64,000 nt of DNA, from positions 1,054,001 to 1,118,000 of the forward strand of contig NZ_RBLC01000001.1 in NCBI RefSeq assembly GCF_003634455.1, given 5' to 3'. The translations under genes were made by a program, and so were the position numbers. Of the stretch, positions 17,569 to 25,816 are shown one piece after another. The notes under the pieces are model-generated. The model saw only the letters and a program-made list of their open reading frames with translations, searched no databases and had not been told where the DNA came from. Within the stretch, counting starts at the first letter, position 1, and each line of letters begins with the position of its first letter. The stretch is from Flavobacterium endophyticum (GTDB lineage: Bacteria > Bacteroidota > Bacteroidia > Flavobacteriales > Flavobacteriaceae).

Positions 17569-18720
17569 ATGCAGTTTTCTGAAAAAAGAAATGTCACACG
17601 ATGGATTATCATCATGATCTCTTTCATCATAATTTCTCTCATCCTTTGGAATACCTATACTTTTTTCCAAATCTTTAAAAATGAAGAGCATCTAAAAATG
17701 CAGATTTGGGCGACTTCATTAAAGACAATCAATAAGGCCGATTTAGAAAATGACGACATTGAATTACCTAGGCAGATTGTAGACAAAAACACTACCATTC
17801 CTATCGTGCTTACTGATCAAGCAGGAAATATTATGGGAATGCGGAATATCGATGAAAAAATCGCGAATGATTCTATCAAAGCCAAAGCCTTTTTCAAGAA
17901 TTTTAAAAATGAAAATGAGCCAATTCCGATAGAATACCTGCCAGGAGAAATTCAGTATATTTATTATGGGAATTCTTCGCTTTTGAATAACTTGAAATAT
18001 TATCCGATTGCACTATTTCTTATTTTAGTCTTGTTTGGATTACTTATCTTCAACTTTTACCGTGCCAGCAGAATGGCTACCCAAAACAAGCTTTGGGCGG
18101 GTATGGCGAAAGAAACCGCGCATCAGATAGGCACGCCGCTTTCTTCATTGCTTGGCTGGATTGAAATCATGAAAGCTGATAATGTCGACGAAACAACGGT
18201 AACCGAAGTCGAAAAAGACATTTTCAGATTGCAGACCATCGCCGATCGTTTTTCAAAAATTGGTTCAGAACCTGTTTTAGAAGAAAAGGATATTATTGCG
18301 GAGACAGAACAGTCGTATGATTATCTAAAATCCAGATTTTCGAATCAGATTAATTTTTCTTTCAAAGCTCCAGACCACGCGATCATGACTTCCATCAACC
18401 CAATATTACACAGCTGGACGATCGAAAATCTTGTCAAGAATGCGATTGATGCCATGAAAGGAAGAGGAAATCTATCTATTGTCATTGAAGAAGATTCTCG
18501 TTTTGTAAAAATAAAAGTAACCGATACTGGAAAAGGAATTCCAAAAAAACAATTCAAGAGGATTTTCGAGCCTGGATTTACAACTAAAAAGCGTGGTTGG
18601 GGATTAGGACTTTCGTTAACCAAAAGAATCGTAGAGGAGTATCATGACGGAAAAATAAAGGTCTTTTCGTCAGAAACAGGAAAAGGCACCTGCATGTTGG
18701 TAAGTCTGAGGAAAGTCTAA
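17569..18720 (+). CDS. membrane sensor histidine kinase
   Basis: 383 residues. Two membrane segments (about 12-33 and 145-165) enclose a roughly 110-residue extracytoplasmic sensor with no recognised fold. The cytoplasmic part has the H box ETAHQIGTPLSSLLGW (His 185), the N box ENLVKNAIDAMKG, G1 DTGKGIP, the F box IFEPGFTTK and G2 RGWGLGLSL. It should autophosphorylate His 185 and pass phosphate to a response regulator, but none lies next to it, so it is an orphan kinase here. Ends in a hairpin shared with the convergent HIT gene. Confidence 0.92.
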   Translation: MQFSEKRNVTRWIIIMISFIIISLILWNTYTFFQIFKNEEHLKMQIWATSLKTINKADLENDDIELPRQIVDKNTTIPIVLTDQAGNIMGMRNIDEKIANDSIKAKAFFKNFKNENEPIPIEYLPGEIQYIYYGNSSLLNNLKYYPIALFLILVLFGLLIFNFYRASRMATQNKLWAGMAKETAHQIGTPLSSLLGWIEIMKADNVDETTVTEVEKDIFRLQTIADRFSKIGSEPVLEEKDIIAETEQSYDYLKSRFSNQINFSFKAPDHAIMTSINPILHSWTIENLVKNAIDAMKGRGNLSIVIEEDSRFVKIKVTDTGKGIPKKQFKRIFEPGFTTKKRGWGLGLSLTKRIVEEYHDGKIKVFSSETGKGTCMLVSLRKV

Positions 18721-18727
18721 AAAGAAA

Positions 18728-18763
18728 CAGCCGCAAATTCAATATTTACTGAATCTGCGGCTG
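18728..18763. terminator. bidirectional terminator hairpin
   Basis: CAGCCGCA (18728-18735) pairs with TGCGGCTG (18756-18763), with an inner ATTCA/TGAAT extension. T-rich sequence follows on both strands. It lies between the convergent kinase and HIT genes. Confidence 0.8.
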
Positions 18764-18783
18764 CAAATATTTTTAAAAAAAGA

Positions 18784-19173
18784 TTATAAGTTGGCTGCTA
18801 TCTCTTTTGCCAATACTTCAAATTCTTCTTGGGTTAATTTTACTTTATTCTGGAAACGCATTTCGTCCATTTCATTTAACGGAATCAAATGTACGTGCGT
18901 ATGCGGAACTTCCAAACCAATAACGGCTACACCTACTCTTTTGCAAGGAACTGTCTTCTCTATGGCCTTGGCTACTTTTCTAGAAAATTTCATCAATCCC
19001 AAATAATGCTCTTCGTCCATATCAAAAATCTTATCGATTTCTTTTTTTGGAATGCAAAGCGTATGTCCTTTTGCATTTGGATTTACATCCAGAAAGGCAA
19101 GATAATTTTCGTCCTCGGTAATTTTATAAGCTGGAATTTCTCCGTTGATTATTTTTGTGAAAATTGAGCTCAT
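18784..19173 (-). CDS. HIT family hydrolase (HINT-like)
   Basis: 129 residues, typical length. The histidine triad is HTHVHLIPLN near residue 96; the N-terminus SSIFTKIINGEIPAYKI and AFLDVNPNAKGHTLCIPKK are family-typical. Such proteins hydrolyse nucleoside phosphoramidates and adenylated compounds; the cellular substrate is not predictable. It starts 23 bases after the greA stop on the same strand, so greA-HIT is probably one operon, a frequent Bacteroidota arrangement. Confidence 0.93.
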   Translation of the reverse strand: MSSIFTKIINGEIPAYKITEDENYLAFLDVNPNAKGHTLCIPKKEIDKIFDMDEEHYLGLMKFSRKVAKAIEKTVPCKRVGVAVIGLEVPHTHVHLIPLNEMDEMRFQNKVKLTQEEFEVLAKEIAANL

Positions 19174-19196
19174 TGGTTCAGAATTCTGGGTTAAAC

Positions 19197-19673
19197 TTAG
19201 TCTCTTGATATTTCTAAAATTTCAAATTTCAAGATACCGTTCGGCACTGTAATTTCGGCTATTTCGCCTACTGATTTTCCTAGCAATCCTTTTCCAATTG
19301 GAGAAGTAACAGATATCTTTCCTGTCTTAAGGTCGGCTTCACTTTCAGCTACCAATGTATATTTCATTTCCATGCCATTCGATTGGTTTTTGATTTTCAC
19401 ATTTGACAGCACCAATACTTTGGAAACGTCAAGTTGCGATTCGTCAATCAGACGGGCATTTGCGTAAACTTCTTCTAATTTTGAAATTCTCATTTCGAGC
19501 AAACCTTGGGCCTCTTTAGCCGCATCGTATTCTGCATTTTCAGACAAATCCCCTTTATCTCTAGCCTCAGCAATTGCTTGAGACGCTTTTGGGCGCTCAA
19601 TACTTTTTAGCTGTTCTAGTTCCTCTTTCAATTTTTTTAAGCCTTCTGCTGTATAATAAGATACGTTACTCAT
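19197..19673 (-). CDS. greA: transcription elongation factor GreA
   Basis: 158 residues. The N-terminal coiled coil carries the acidic tip (GDLSENAEYDAAKEAQG), and the C-terminal FKBP-like domain includes ISVTSPIGKGLLGKSVGE. It enters the RNA polymerase secondary channel and stimulates cleavage of backtracked transcripts. The leader carries a terminator-like hairpin at its predicted 5' end (19702-19723), which could adjust expression. First gene of a greA-HIT operon. Confidence 0.96.
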   Translation of the reverse strand: MSNVSYYTAEGLKKLKEELEQLKSIERPKASQAIAEARDKGDLSENAEYDAAKEAQGLLEMRISKLEEVYANARLIDESQLDVSKVLVLSNVKIKNQSNGMEMKYTLVAESEADLKTGKISVTSPIGKGLLGKSVGEIAEITVPNGILKFEILEISRD

Positions 19674-19694
19674 AATTTCATCGTTATATATAAA

Positions 19695-19723
19695 ATAGAA
19701 AAAATCCCATCACGACGGGATTT
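19695..19723 (-). terminator. terminator-like hairpin in the greA leader
   Basis: On the minus strand, AAATCCC pairs with GGGATTT across a short loop (19702-19723), followed by a T-rich stretch (down to about 19695). It lies between the greA promoter box and the greA ATG in a divergent spacer, so no upstream gene needs it. It may be an attenuator or a source of a short leader RNA. Confidence 0.6.
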
Positions 19724-19730
19724 CTTTCCA

Positions 19731-19738
19731 CAAAGATA
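19731..19738 (-). promoter_or_regulatory. putative -7 box of greA (TATCTTTG on minus strand)
   Basis: Exact TAnnTTTG match. Transcription would start near 19725, so the leader begins with the hairpin at 19702-19723 and extends about 50 bases to the ATG. Confidence 0.5.
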
Positions 19739-19800
19739 GTATTTTTAATTCAAATCGATATTTATATACTATTCGTATACAAAACCAAAGTTAATTAAAT

Positions 19801-19808
19801 TAAATTTG
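19801..19808 (+). promoter_or_regulatory. putative -7 box (TAAATTTG)
   Basis: Exact TAnnTTTG match 31 bases before the lipoprotein ATG at 19840. No clear -33 box. Confidence 0.45.
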
Positions 19809-19839
19809 TTTCTACAAATTATACAATGGAATTTTTAAG

Positions 19840-20268
19840 ATGAAAAAGATTATTGCCCTTTTATTTATCAGTATCGCAATTGCAGCATGTTCTGACAGCA
19901 ATTTCAACAATAGAAACCCTTATATTCCGAATTATTCTTTTACCGTTGAGATCAATACCAATCTTCCTTTGTATAGTGATCTTCAATACACCGGAAATGG
20001 CAAGCTGATTACGCTAAATGGCGCAGGTGCAAACGGCATCATCGTTTTTAATGCCGGATCAGGAAATTTTAGGGCTTATGATGCCAGTTGTCCTAATCAG
20101 TATCCTAGCAGTTGTTCCCGTTTAGAAGTAGAAGGCATCAATGCTGTCTGCCCATGTGATGACGTTGCGTACAGCTTGTTTACAGGCCTTGCGGATGCCG
20201 ATGTGGAATACCCGATGAAACCTTACCGCGTTGAAGTAAACGGAAACGTCATCCGAGTTTATAACTAA
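19840..20268 (+). CDS. Rieske-like lipoprotein lacking the histidine ligands
   Basis: 142 residues with a lipoprotein signal (MKKIIALLFISIAIAAC, Cys 17). The C-terminal part looks like a Rieske domain: FRAYDASCPNQYPSSC in the position of the C-x-H loop and VCPCDDVAYSLFTG in the position of CPCHGSxF. The two cluster-binding histidines are replaced (Pro/Asn and Asp), so a standard 2Fe-2S cluster is unlikely. It may be a structural or differently liganded derivative; function unknown. The next ATG follows its stop codon with no gap, so it is coupled to the SRPBCC gene. Confidence 0.65.
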   Translation: MKKIIALLFISIAIAACSDSNFNNRNPYIPNYSFTVEINTNLPLYSDLQYTGNGKLITLNGAGANGIIVFNAGSGNFRAYDASCPNQYPSSCSRLEVEGINAVCPCDDVAYSLFTGLADADVEYPMKPYRVEVNGNVIRVYN

Positions 20269-20751
20269 ATGCCTCGAATTTATCTTGAAACAAGAATTTC
20301 TGCACCTGTAGAGACTGTATTTGATTTGTCAAGAAGCATCGATTTGCATAAACTTTCAACTGAGCATACCAAAGAACAAGCGATTGCCGGCAAAACTTCC
20401 GGATTGATTGCATTAGGTGAAACAGTGACTTGGCGCGCAAAACATCTAGGATTTACTCAAAATCTTACCTCTAAAATAACAGACCATAACTATCCGCTTT
20501 TCTTTGCAGATGAGATGATCCCAGGAGCTTTCAAAGAATTCCGCCATGAACATCGTTTCGAGCGTCATGAAAATACGACTTTGATGATTGATGTTTTTAC
20601 GTATCAATCTCCTCTTGGATTCTTCGGAAAATTAGCCGACTTCGTTTTCTTAAAAAAATACCTCAGCAATCTGTTAGAAAGAAGGAATCTTATCATAAAG
20701 GATTTTGCAGAGACAGAAAAATGGCAACAAGTATTGAAAGAAAAAGCCTGA
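20269..20751 (+). CDS. SRPBCC (START-like) family protein
   Basis: 160 residues, no signal peptide. The N-terminus IYLETRISAPVETVFDLSR, GETVTWRAKHLGF and the late FADFVFLKKYLSNLLERRN pattern fit the Bet v1/START-like helix-grip fold that holds small hydrophobic ligands. The ligand is unknown. It begins on the base after the stop of the Rieske-like lipoprotein, so the two are almost certainly cotranscribed. The terminator stem overlaps its final codons and stop. Confidence 0.7.
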   Translation: MPRIYLETRISAPVETVFDLSRSIDLHKLSTEHTKEQAIAGKTSGLIALGETVTWRAKHLGFTQNLTSKITDHNYPLFFADEMIPGAFKEFRHEHRFERHENTTLMIDVFTYQSPLGFFGKLADFVFLKKYLSNLLERRNLIIKDFAETEKWQQVLKEKA

Positions 20752-20778
20752 CAAGTCATGATAGACTTGCCAGGCTTT
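20744..20778. terminator. bidirectional terminator overlapping the SRPBCC stop codon
   Basis: AAGCCTG-A-CAAGTC (20744-20757) pairs with GACTTG-C-CAGGCTT (20764-20777), 13 pairs with one internal mismatch. A- and T-rich flanks serve the SRPBCC gene and the convergent TonB receptor gene. Confidence 0.85.
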
Positions 20779-20805
20779 GGGAAAAATAATTAAAAAACTT
20801 CTCTT

Positions 20806-23061
20806 TTAAAACTTCAAGGTCATTCCGGCCAAGAAATTAATTCCGGCTTGCGGATAATATCCAGCGCCTTCCATTGTTGTTATAGTACCTGGATTTGAAA
20901 AATCATCATCATACGTATAGAAATAACCATTAGACTCGTATTTGTAGTCAAAAACGTTGTTTACTAAACCTGAAAAAATGATTGATTTGAAAACAGAATT
21001 GGTTTTGATTTCGTAAGAAATATTAAAATCGCTCACAGAATAACTTTCTAATTTTGATCCTTTAGAATCAATATTTCCCATATACTGATCTCCAACAAAT
21101 TTCGTCAGAAGAGAAACCTGCATGTTCTTGATTGGTAAAAATGTAATTGCGTTCCCAACGATCACGTTAGGCGAAAAGGCAATGTTCGTATTTCCTAGTT
21201 TCTCTAATGTGCCATCTCTTTGGAAGACAAAATCTTCATTTTTGTTTGTGCTTACAGTTACATTCGGGCGGAAAATCCATTTGTCTGCCACAAAAAGAGT
21301 CGCATCAATTTCCAATCCAAGTCTATAACTTTCACCGCTATTTTGGCGAATAGGCGCTCCTACATCGTTCAAAGCTCCAGTCAATACCAGCTGGTCTTGG
21401 TATCGCATATAATAGCCGTTTACATTCAGTTTTGTTTTTGGCGCATTGTACCTCCATCCTAGCTCAAAATCGTTGAGCTTTTCAGGTTTTGGATTTCCAG
21501 ACTCGTAATCGCTTCTGTTGGGTTCTCTGTTTGCTCTTGCGTATGAGAAATAGATATTATTTTCATCGTTAACGATGTAGGTAATTCCTGCTTTCGGATT
21601 GAAGAAATTAAAATTATCATCTACAGAACCTGTATCTGCTCCTTTGGTCTTATAGCCTACATTTCTGTATTGCAAGTCTCCGAAAAGGCTCCAATTTTCA
21701 TTGAATTTGTAATTTACTTTTGCAAAGACATTGAAATCGGTTTTTGTAGAAAAGTCATCATAATATTTGAAATTGTATTCTGGCAAAATGAAGCTTCTTG
21801 TCCAAAGAATATTCCCGAAATGCTTGCCTTCATATTTGTTCCAGCCGCCTCCAAGTATGAAATCCAGCTTCTCATTTTTATAATTGGCAGAAAATGTCGT
21901 TCCATAAAAATCGTTATCAAGCCATTTTCTACGAATCAAGTCGCTTGACTCGATCAATTCCCCTTCAACAACTTGCGGCTGAATTCCATATTCGGATAAA
22001 TCTTCGTCTACTTTATAGTTTTCATAATAACCTTTTCCTTTGGTATAGTGAAAAGCCAGATTTGTACTCCAGTTGTCTGAAAAACGCTCATTCCAATGCA
22101 ATTGGTAGTGATCTTGGTTGTAATTATCCGTTTCATTATCATAGAAACGCGTCACGCCATTGTCATCGACATATTCTCCGGAAGTATTATAAGTCCTGTC
22201 ATTTTTAAGCTTATCTGGATCTTCCAGCCCATTCCAAGCTTGATATGTTTTTTCTTTTCCTCCAAAAACCAATGCCTTTATCAGGGTTGTGTTTCCTATG
22301 TACGTTCCTTGAAAAAAGTATGACTTCAGGTCTGACGACGCCCTATCGATATAACCATCTGATTTGATATTAGAAACGCGCCCAGCCAGTTCAAAATGAT
22401 CCTTTATCAATCCGGTGCTGAACTTCAAGGTATGTTTTCTAGAATTAAAGCTTCCGAAAGAATTGGAAATTTCGCCATTTGCTTCTGTCGCATAGGAATC
22501 TGTCAGCAAGTTTAAACTGGCACCAAAGGCTCCGGCTCCATTTGTAGAAGTTCCGACACCACGCTGCAGCTGTATGTTCTGGACTGACGAGGCAAAATCA
22601 GGCATATTTACCCAAAAAGTACCTTGCGACTCAGAATCATTATATGGAATTCCGTTAAGCGTCACGTTAACCCTTCGGGAATCGGAACCTCTGACGCTGA
22701 TGGCAGAATATCCGATGCCGTTACCTGCATCCGACGTAATTACTACGGATGGCAGATAGTTTAGCAAGGCTGGAATATCCTGACCTAAATTCCTAGATTC
22801 TAATTCTTTTTTGCTGATGTTGCTGAAAGTAACTGGCGTTTGTGCCGTAACTCGGACAGCGGAAACTAAAACCTCATCGAGATTATTGGTTTTTGTGGTG
22901 TCAATAACCACTTTTTCTTGAGCAAAAAGAGATCCGGATGTAAAAAATGCAAGTCCTAAAAGGGTTCTTGCATGAAGAAGGGATCCAGACGTATAATTTT
23001 GACTACGGTTTTTATGCCTGTCTTTCTGTCTGGACTCATTTTTTTTGAATAAAGTTTTCAT
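20806..23061 (-). CDS. TonB-dependent outer-membrane receptor, TPP-riboswitch controlled (thiamine or precursor uptake)
   Basis: 751 residues. A basic N-terminus and hydrophobic segment (LLGLAFFTSGSLFAQ) form the signal. The plug domain follows (NLDEVLVSAVRV as TonB-box region, DIPALLNYLPSVVITSD, GYSAISVRGSDSRRVNVTLN), then a 22-strand-type barrel ending in aromatic FLAGMTLKF. The leader carries a TPP riboswitch, so expression should fall when thiamine diphosphate is plentiful. The substrate is therefore probably thiamine or a related precursor, as for TPP-regulated receptors known in Bacteroides. Only one in-frame ATG precedes the signal segment, so the start is firm despite the long n-region. 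Confidence 0.9.
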   Translation of the reverse strand: MKTLFKKNESRQKDRHKNRSQNYTSGSLLHARTLLGLAFFTSGSLFAQEKVVIDTTKTNNLDEVLVSAVRVTAQTPVTFSNISKKELESRNLGQDIPALLNYLPSVVITSDAGNGIGYSAISVRGSDSRRVNVTLNGIPYNDSESQGTFWVNMPDFASSVQNIQLQRGVGTSTNGAGAFGASLNLLTDSYATEANGEISNSFGSFNSRKHTLKFSTGLIKDHFELAGRVSNIKSDGYIDRASSDLKSYFFQGTYIGNTTLIKALVFGGKEKTYQAWNGLEDPDKLKNDRTYNTSGEYVDDNGVTRFYDNETDNYNQDHYQLHWNERFSDNWSTNLAFHYTKGKGYYENYKVDEDLSEYGIQPQVVEGELIESSDLIRRKWLDNDFYGTTFSANYKNEKLDFILGGGWNKYEGKHFGNILWTRSFILPEYNFKYYDDFSTKTDFNVFAKVNYKFNENWSLFGDLQYRNVGYKTKGADTGSVDDNFNFFNPKAGITYIVNDENNIYFSYARANREPNRSDYESGNPKPEKLNDFELGWRYNAPKTKLNVNGYYMRYQDQLVLTGALNDVGAPIRQNSGESYRLGLEIDATLFVADKWIFRPNVTVSTNKNEDFVFQRDGTLEKLGNTNIAFSPNVIVGNAITFLPIKNMQVSLLTKFVGDQYMGNIDSKGSKLESYSVSDFNISYEIKTNSVFKSIIFSGLVNNVFDYKYESNGYFYTYDDDFSNPGTITTMEGAGYYPQAGINFLAGMTLKF

Positions 23062-23165
23062 TCGTAAATTTTCTTACGAATAAAAGGGGCAATTATTCTA
23101 TTGTTTAAATTAATTGATTGTACTTAACGACAAATTTTAAGCGTGCACTCGAAAAAAATGTCGTT

Positions 23166-23243
23166 TCATCCCTTGGCAGCATTACCCGCCCAGGTTCCTT
23201 GGGTATAATCTCAGCTCGTTATTTGGAGCACCCCTTTGAGACG
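23166..23243 (-). promoter_or_regulatory. TPP riboswitch (THI element)
   Basis: On the minus strand the conserved blocks appear in order: AGGGGTGCTC, GCTGAGATTATACCC, GGAACCTG, GCGGGTAATGC, then AAGGGATG. These are the THI-box signatures, including the CTGAGA pyrimidine-sensor loop. It lies 100-180 bases before the TonB receptor ATG, with a promoter box directly upstream. No obvious separate terminator follows, so control may be translational or through downstream folding. Confidence 0.93.
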
Positions 23244-23246
23244 GGG

Positions 23247-23254
23247 CAAAGATA
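23247..23254 (-). promoter_or_regulatory. putative -7 box of the TonB receptor transcript (TATCTTTG on minus strand)
   Basis: Exact TAnnTTTG match 4 bases before the riboswitch. An inverted repeat GAGAC-AATA-GTCTC (23265-23278) lies just upstream. Confidence 0.55.
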
Positions 23255-23297
23255 GAAAAGTATTGAGACAATAGTCTCTATAATTCATCTTTTTTAA

Positions 23298-23699
23298 TCA
23301 AAAGTCAGGTTTTCTTCTGGATTGCTTCTTCTCGGAAAGATTTCTTTTATTTTGGATGCGTTTTTTGATTACAGATTTTGGTACTTTCGTGGCTTTGCGT
23401 TCTTTTGGAATGATTAAATTCTCTCGAAGCAGTTGGAGGAATCTCTTAACGACAATCTCCTTGTTTTTTAATTGACTTCTGTCTTCATCGCAATTCAAAA
23501 TTAGTATCTTATCGTTAGTCAGTCTTGGCGCTAGTTTATCTTCCAGAAGGGCTATTTCTTCCTCTGAAAGCGCTTTTGAGTTCGGCAGATCGAAAGACAG
23601 CACCACTTTTGAAGAAACCTTATTGACATTCTGTCCTCCTGCACCGCTACTTCTGACTGCTTTAAATTTTAATTCTGATATGATTTTTTCGGTATCCAC
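23298..23699 (-). CDS. arfB: alternative ribosome-rescue factor ArfB (YaeJ-like)
   Basis: 133 residues, a short release-factor homolog. It has the catalytic GGQ loop (RSSGAGGQNVNKVSSKV) but no codon-recognition domain. A basic C-terminal tail (RIQNKRNLSEKKQSRRKPDF) matches the ArfB tail that enters the empty mRNA channel of stalled ribosomes. It releases peptides from non-stop complexes. The GTG start at 23699 overlaps the TAG stop of the upstream fusion gene by one base, so translation is coupled. Confidence 0.9.
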   Translation of the reverse strand: MDTEKIISELKFKAVRSSGAGGQNVNKVSSKVVLSFDLPNSKALSEEEIALLEDKLAPRLTNDKILILNCDEDRSQLKNKEIVVKRFLQLLRENLIIPKERKATKVPKSVIKKRIQNKRNLSEKKQSRRKPDF

Positions 23700-25816
23700 T
23701 AGTATTGTGGCTGATGCGCCGGTTTCAATAAGTCGTTAACTGTTTTTACCGGATTGAAAGTAATCAAAGGCACTTCTACAAAAATAGTAGTCCATTTTGC
23801 CATAGCGCCATTCCATAATCCTGGCAGTTCATACGCTTTGATCGGCTTACCATTTTTATTTTTTTCTACGATAAAACCGCTATCAATATCAACAAATTCT
23901 TTGAGGTCAAATTTTTCGCCTCTATAATTTTTTGTACCGCAGACTAAGTCAACTGGATTAAAATGCGTCGAACTGGCCAGCAATTTGGCTTGTGTCGGGT
24001 TTTGAGTATCAATCTGCGATGATTCGACAATCTGCAAAGAAACATTTCCTTTTTTATCTCTTACCCAAAACGGCCCGCCTCCTGGCTCTCCTTCATTTTT
24101 TACCATACCGCAAACACGAATCGGCTTGTTGAGAATTTCTTGAAGATACACAACCTTATTCTCCCTAGTATATTTCTGAAAATCTGCAGTTATAGAAATC
24201 TGTAGTTTGGTCTTTACAAATTCTACGATCTCATCAATCATTTCCTTTTGGATATTTTCAGCAGACAAGATTTTAAGAGAGGCGAAAATTTTCTCCTGAA
24301 ATTCCAGCAAAATACCCGCCAAAGCTTTCTTGTACAAACCAATAGTCTGTATATGATTCTGGATTACGTTATCAATGTTTTTTATGAAAATAATATCGGC
24401 ATAAAGCTGATTTAAGTTTTCAATCAAAGCGCCATGTCCTCCCGGTCTAAAAAACAATCTTCCATCGTCTTGACGAAAAGGATTATTCTCTAAGTCCACC
24501 GCTAGCGTGTCTGTCGTTTTATGCTGATAAGAATAATCGACATGAATCTTTATATTTGAATTTGCTTCAACTTTAGGCTTGACCTCGTTTATAATCCGAT
24601 CGAAAGAGTCTTGATGTTCTTCTGAAATGGTAAAATGCAGGTTGGAAATATCATTAGAAGAAGCGTAAAAACCGCTCTCATTTAAATGTTCTTCAATAGG
24701 CGTTGCAATATAATCTCCATATTGATGAAAAGGCAATACGGCTTTTGGTTTTGAAGCAAAATCAAAATGGCCTAATGACAGGAGGGATTTTATAAAATAA
24801 AAAACTCTGGTGTCTTTGTCCCATTGCTTGTATTCTAGATATTTGGACTGGGTGTATTCTAAGACTGCTTTATGAAAGGGAAATTTTTCTATCCCAATTA
24901 AAAAAATAGAAATGGAACTGCAATGTTTTCTGTTGATATACGCATTGATTGTTTCGCTTCCGAGCTTAAACTCATTAATAAATTCGCTTAAAAACTTGAA
25001 CATTCTACTAGCAGCGCCCGATGCTGGAACAAATTTCTGAAGCTTGAGATTGTTCTTTTTAGAATCGAATAGATTAGAATAATATATCGCTTCACTTTCA
25101 GACAAAGGCATTATTCCGTTAGCAATGGAAGCCGGCTTTTCCAATATCGCTTTTGGAATTCCGACATTAAACGTCTGGAGTTGTGCCGCTACATCATCAA
25201 CACTTATTCCTTGATTATAAATCTGAATGAAATCATAGGGAGTAAAGCCTAAAGCTTTTATTTTTGCTAAATCTTTAAGAATCGTAATCGCTTTTTCAAA
25301 TCTTTCTTCCTTACTTCCTGTAAGCAAAATGTAAGGCTTTTTATTTTCAATTAGCGCTTCTTCAAATTTCTGCAATAGCATTTCACGTCCGTCTGGCTTA
25401 TCGCGCAAATCGTCTTTTTCGAAAGGAACATCGATATCTGTGAGAAAAAACAGTTCGTATTTATGTTTTCGTGCAGCCTTATCCAAAGCAGGATTGCAAA
25501 AACCGTAATAGATTTCCGAAAACACTTTAGTGCACATCAAATTGGTATCTGCAAAAAGATAATTGCCTGCATTGGCTAAAGCTTGATTCTCGAGCTTCAT
25601 TTGGCCTATTGCAATCGGAAGCAAGTCTTCTGGTTCACAAATTTTTTGCGAGCGGTCCCATTTTTCTTGTAGGTACTCGCGAGCGAACTCTGGAATCCAA
25701 GCGGATTGAAAGTGCTCTGCTAATTGTTTTGCTAATGTAGTTTTCCCGGTAGATTCCGGTCCGTACAATGCTATTCTGATTTTATCTGTTGCCTGCTGTT
25801 TAAGATTTTCCTCCAT
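23699..25816 (-). CDS. nicotinamide-riboside-kinase-like ATPase fused to DUF4301
   Basis: 705 residues. Residues about 10-190 resemble the NadR ribosylnicotinamide kinase domain: Walker A ALYGPESTGKTTLAKQLA, EFAREYLQEKW, LFADTNLMCTKVF and PFEKDDLRDKPDGRE. From about 195 to the end the sequence matches DUF4301 (NQGISVDDVAAQLQ, KFVPASGAASRMFK, RPGGHGALIENLNQL, GEPGGGPFWV). DUF4301 has no firm function. The pnuC-type gene overlaps its start by 46 bases, supporting a role in taking up and phosphorylating nicotinamide riboside. Whether the DUF4301 half takes part is unknown. Confidence 0.8.
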   Translation of the reverse strand: MEENLKQQATDKIRIALYGPESTGKTTLAKQLAEHFQSAWIPEFAREYLQEKWDRSQKICEPEDLLPIAIGQMKLENQALANAGNYLFADTNLMCTKVFSEIYYGFCNPALDKAARKHKYELFFLTDIDVPFEKDDLRDKPDGREMLLQKFEEALIENKKPYILLTGSKEERFEKAITILKDLAKIKALGFTPYDFIQIYNQGISVDDVAAQLQTFNVGIPKAILEKPASIANGIMPLSESEAIYYSNLFDSKKNNLKLQKFVPASGAASRMFKFLSEFINEFKLGSETINAYINRKHCSSISIFLIGIEKFPFHKAVLEYTQSKYLEYKQWDKDTRVFYFIKSLLSLGHFDFASKPKAVLPFHQYGDYIATPIEEHLNESGFYASSNDISNLHFTISEEHQDSFDRIINEVKPKVEANSNIKIHVDYSYQHKTTDTLAVDLENNPFRQDDGRLFFRPGGHGALIENLNQLYADIIFIKNIDNVIQNHIQTIGLYKKALAGILLEFQEKIFASLKILSAENIQKEMIDEIVEFVKTKLQISITADFQKYTRENKVVYLQEILNKPIRVCGMVKNEGEPGGGPFWVRDKKGNVSLQIVESSQIDTQNPTQAKLLASSTHFNPVDLVCGTKNYRGEKFDLKEFVDIDSGFIVEKNKNGKPIKAYELPGLWNGAMAKWTTIFVEVPLITFNPVKTVNDLLKPAHQPQY

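Noticed and set aside
23265-23278. GAGAC-AATA-GTCTC inverted repeat as the arfB terminator
   Set aside because: Only five base pairs and a poor T-run; more likely a chance or regulatory repeat next to the TonB-receptor promoter.
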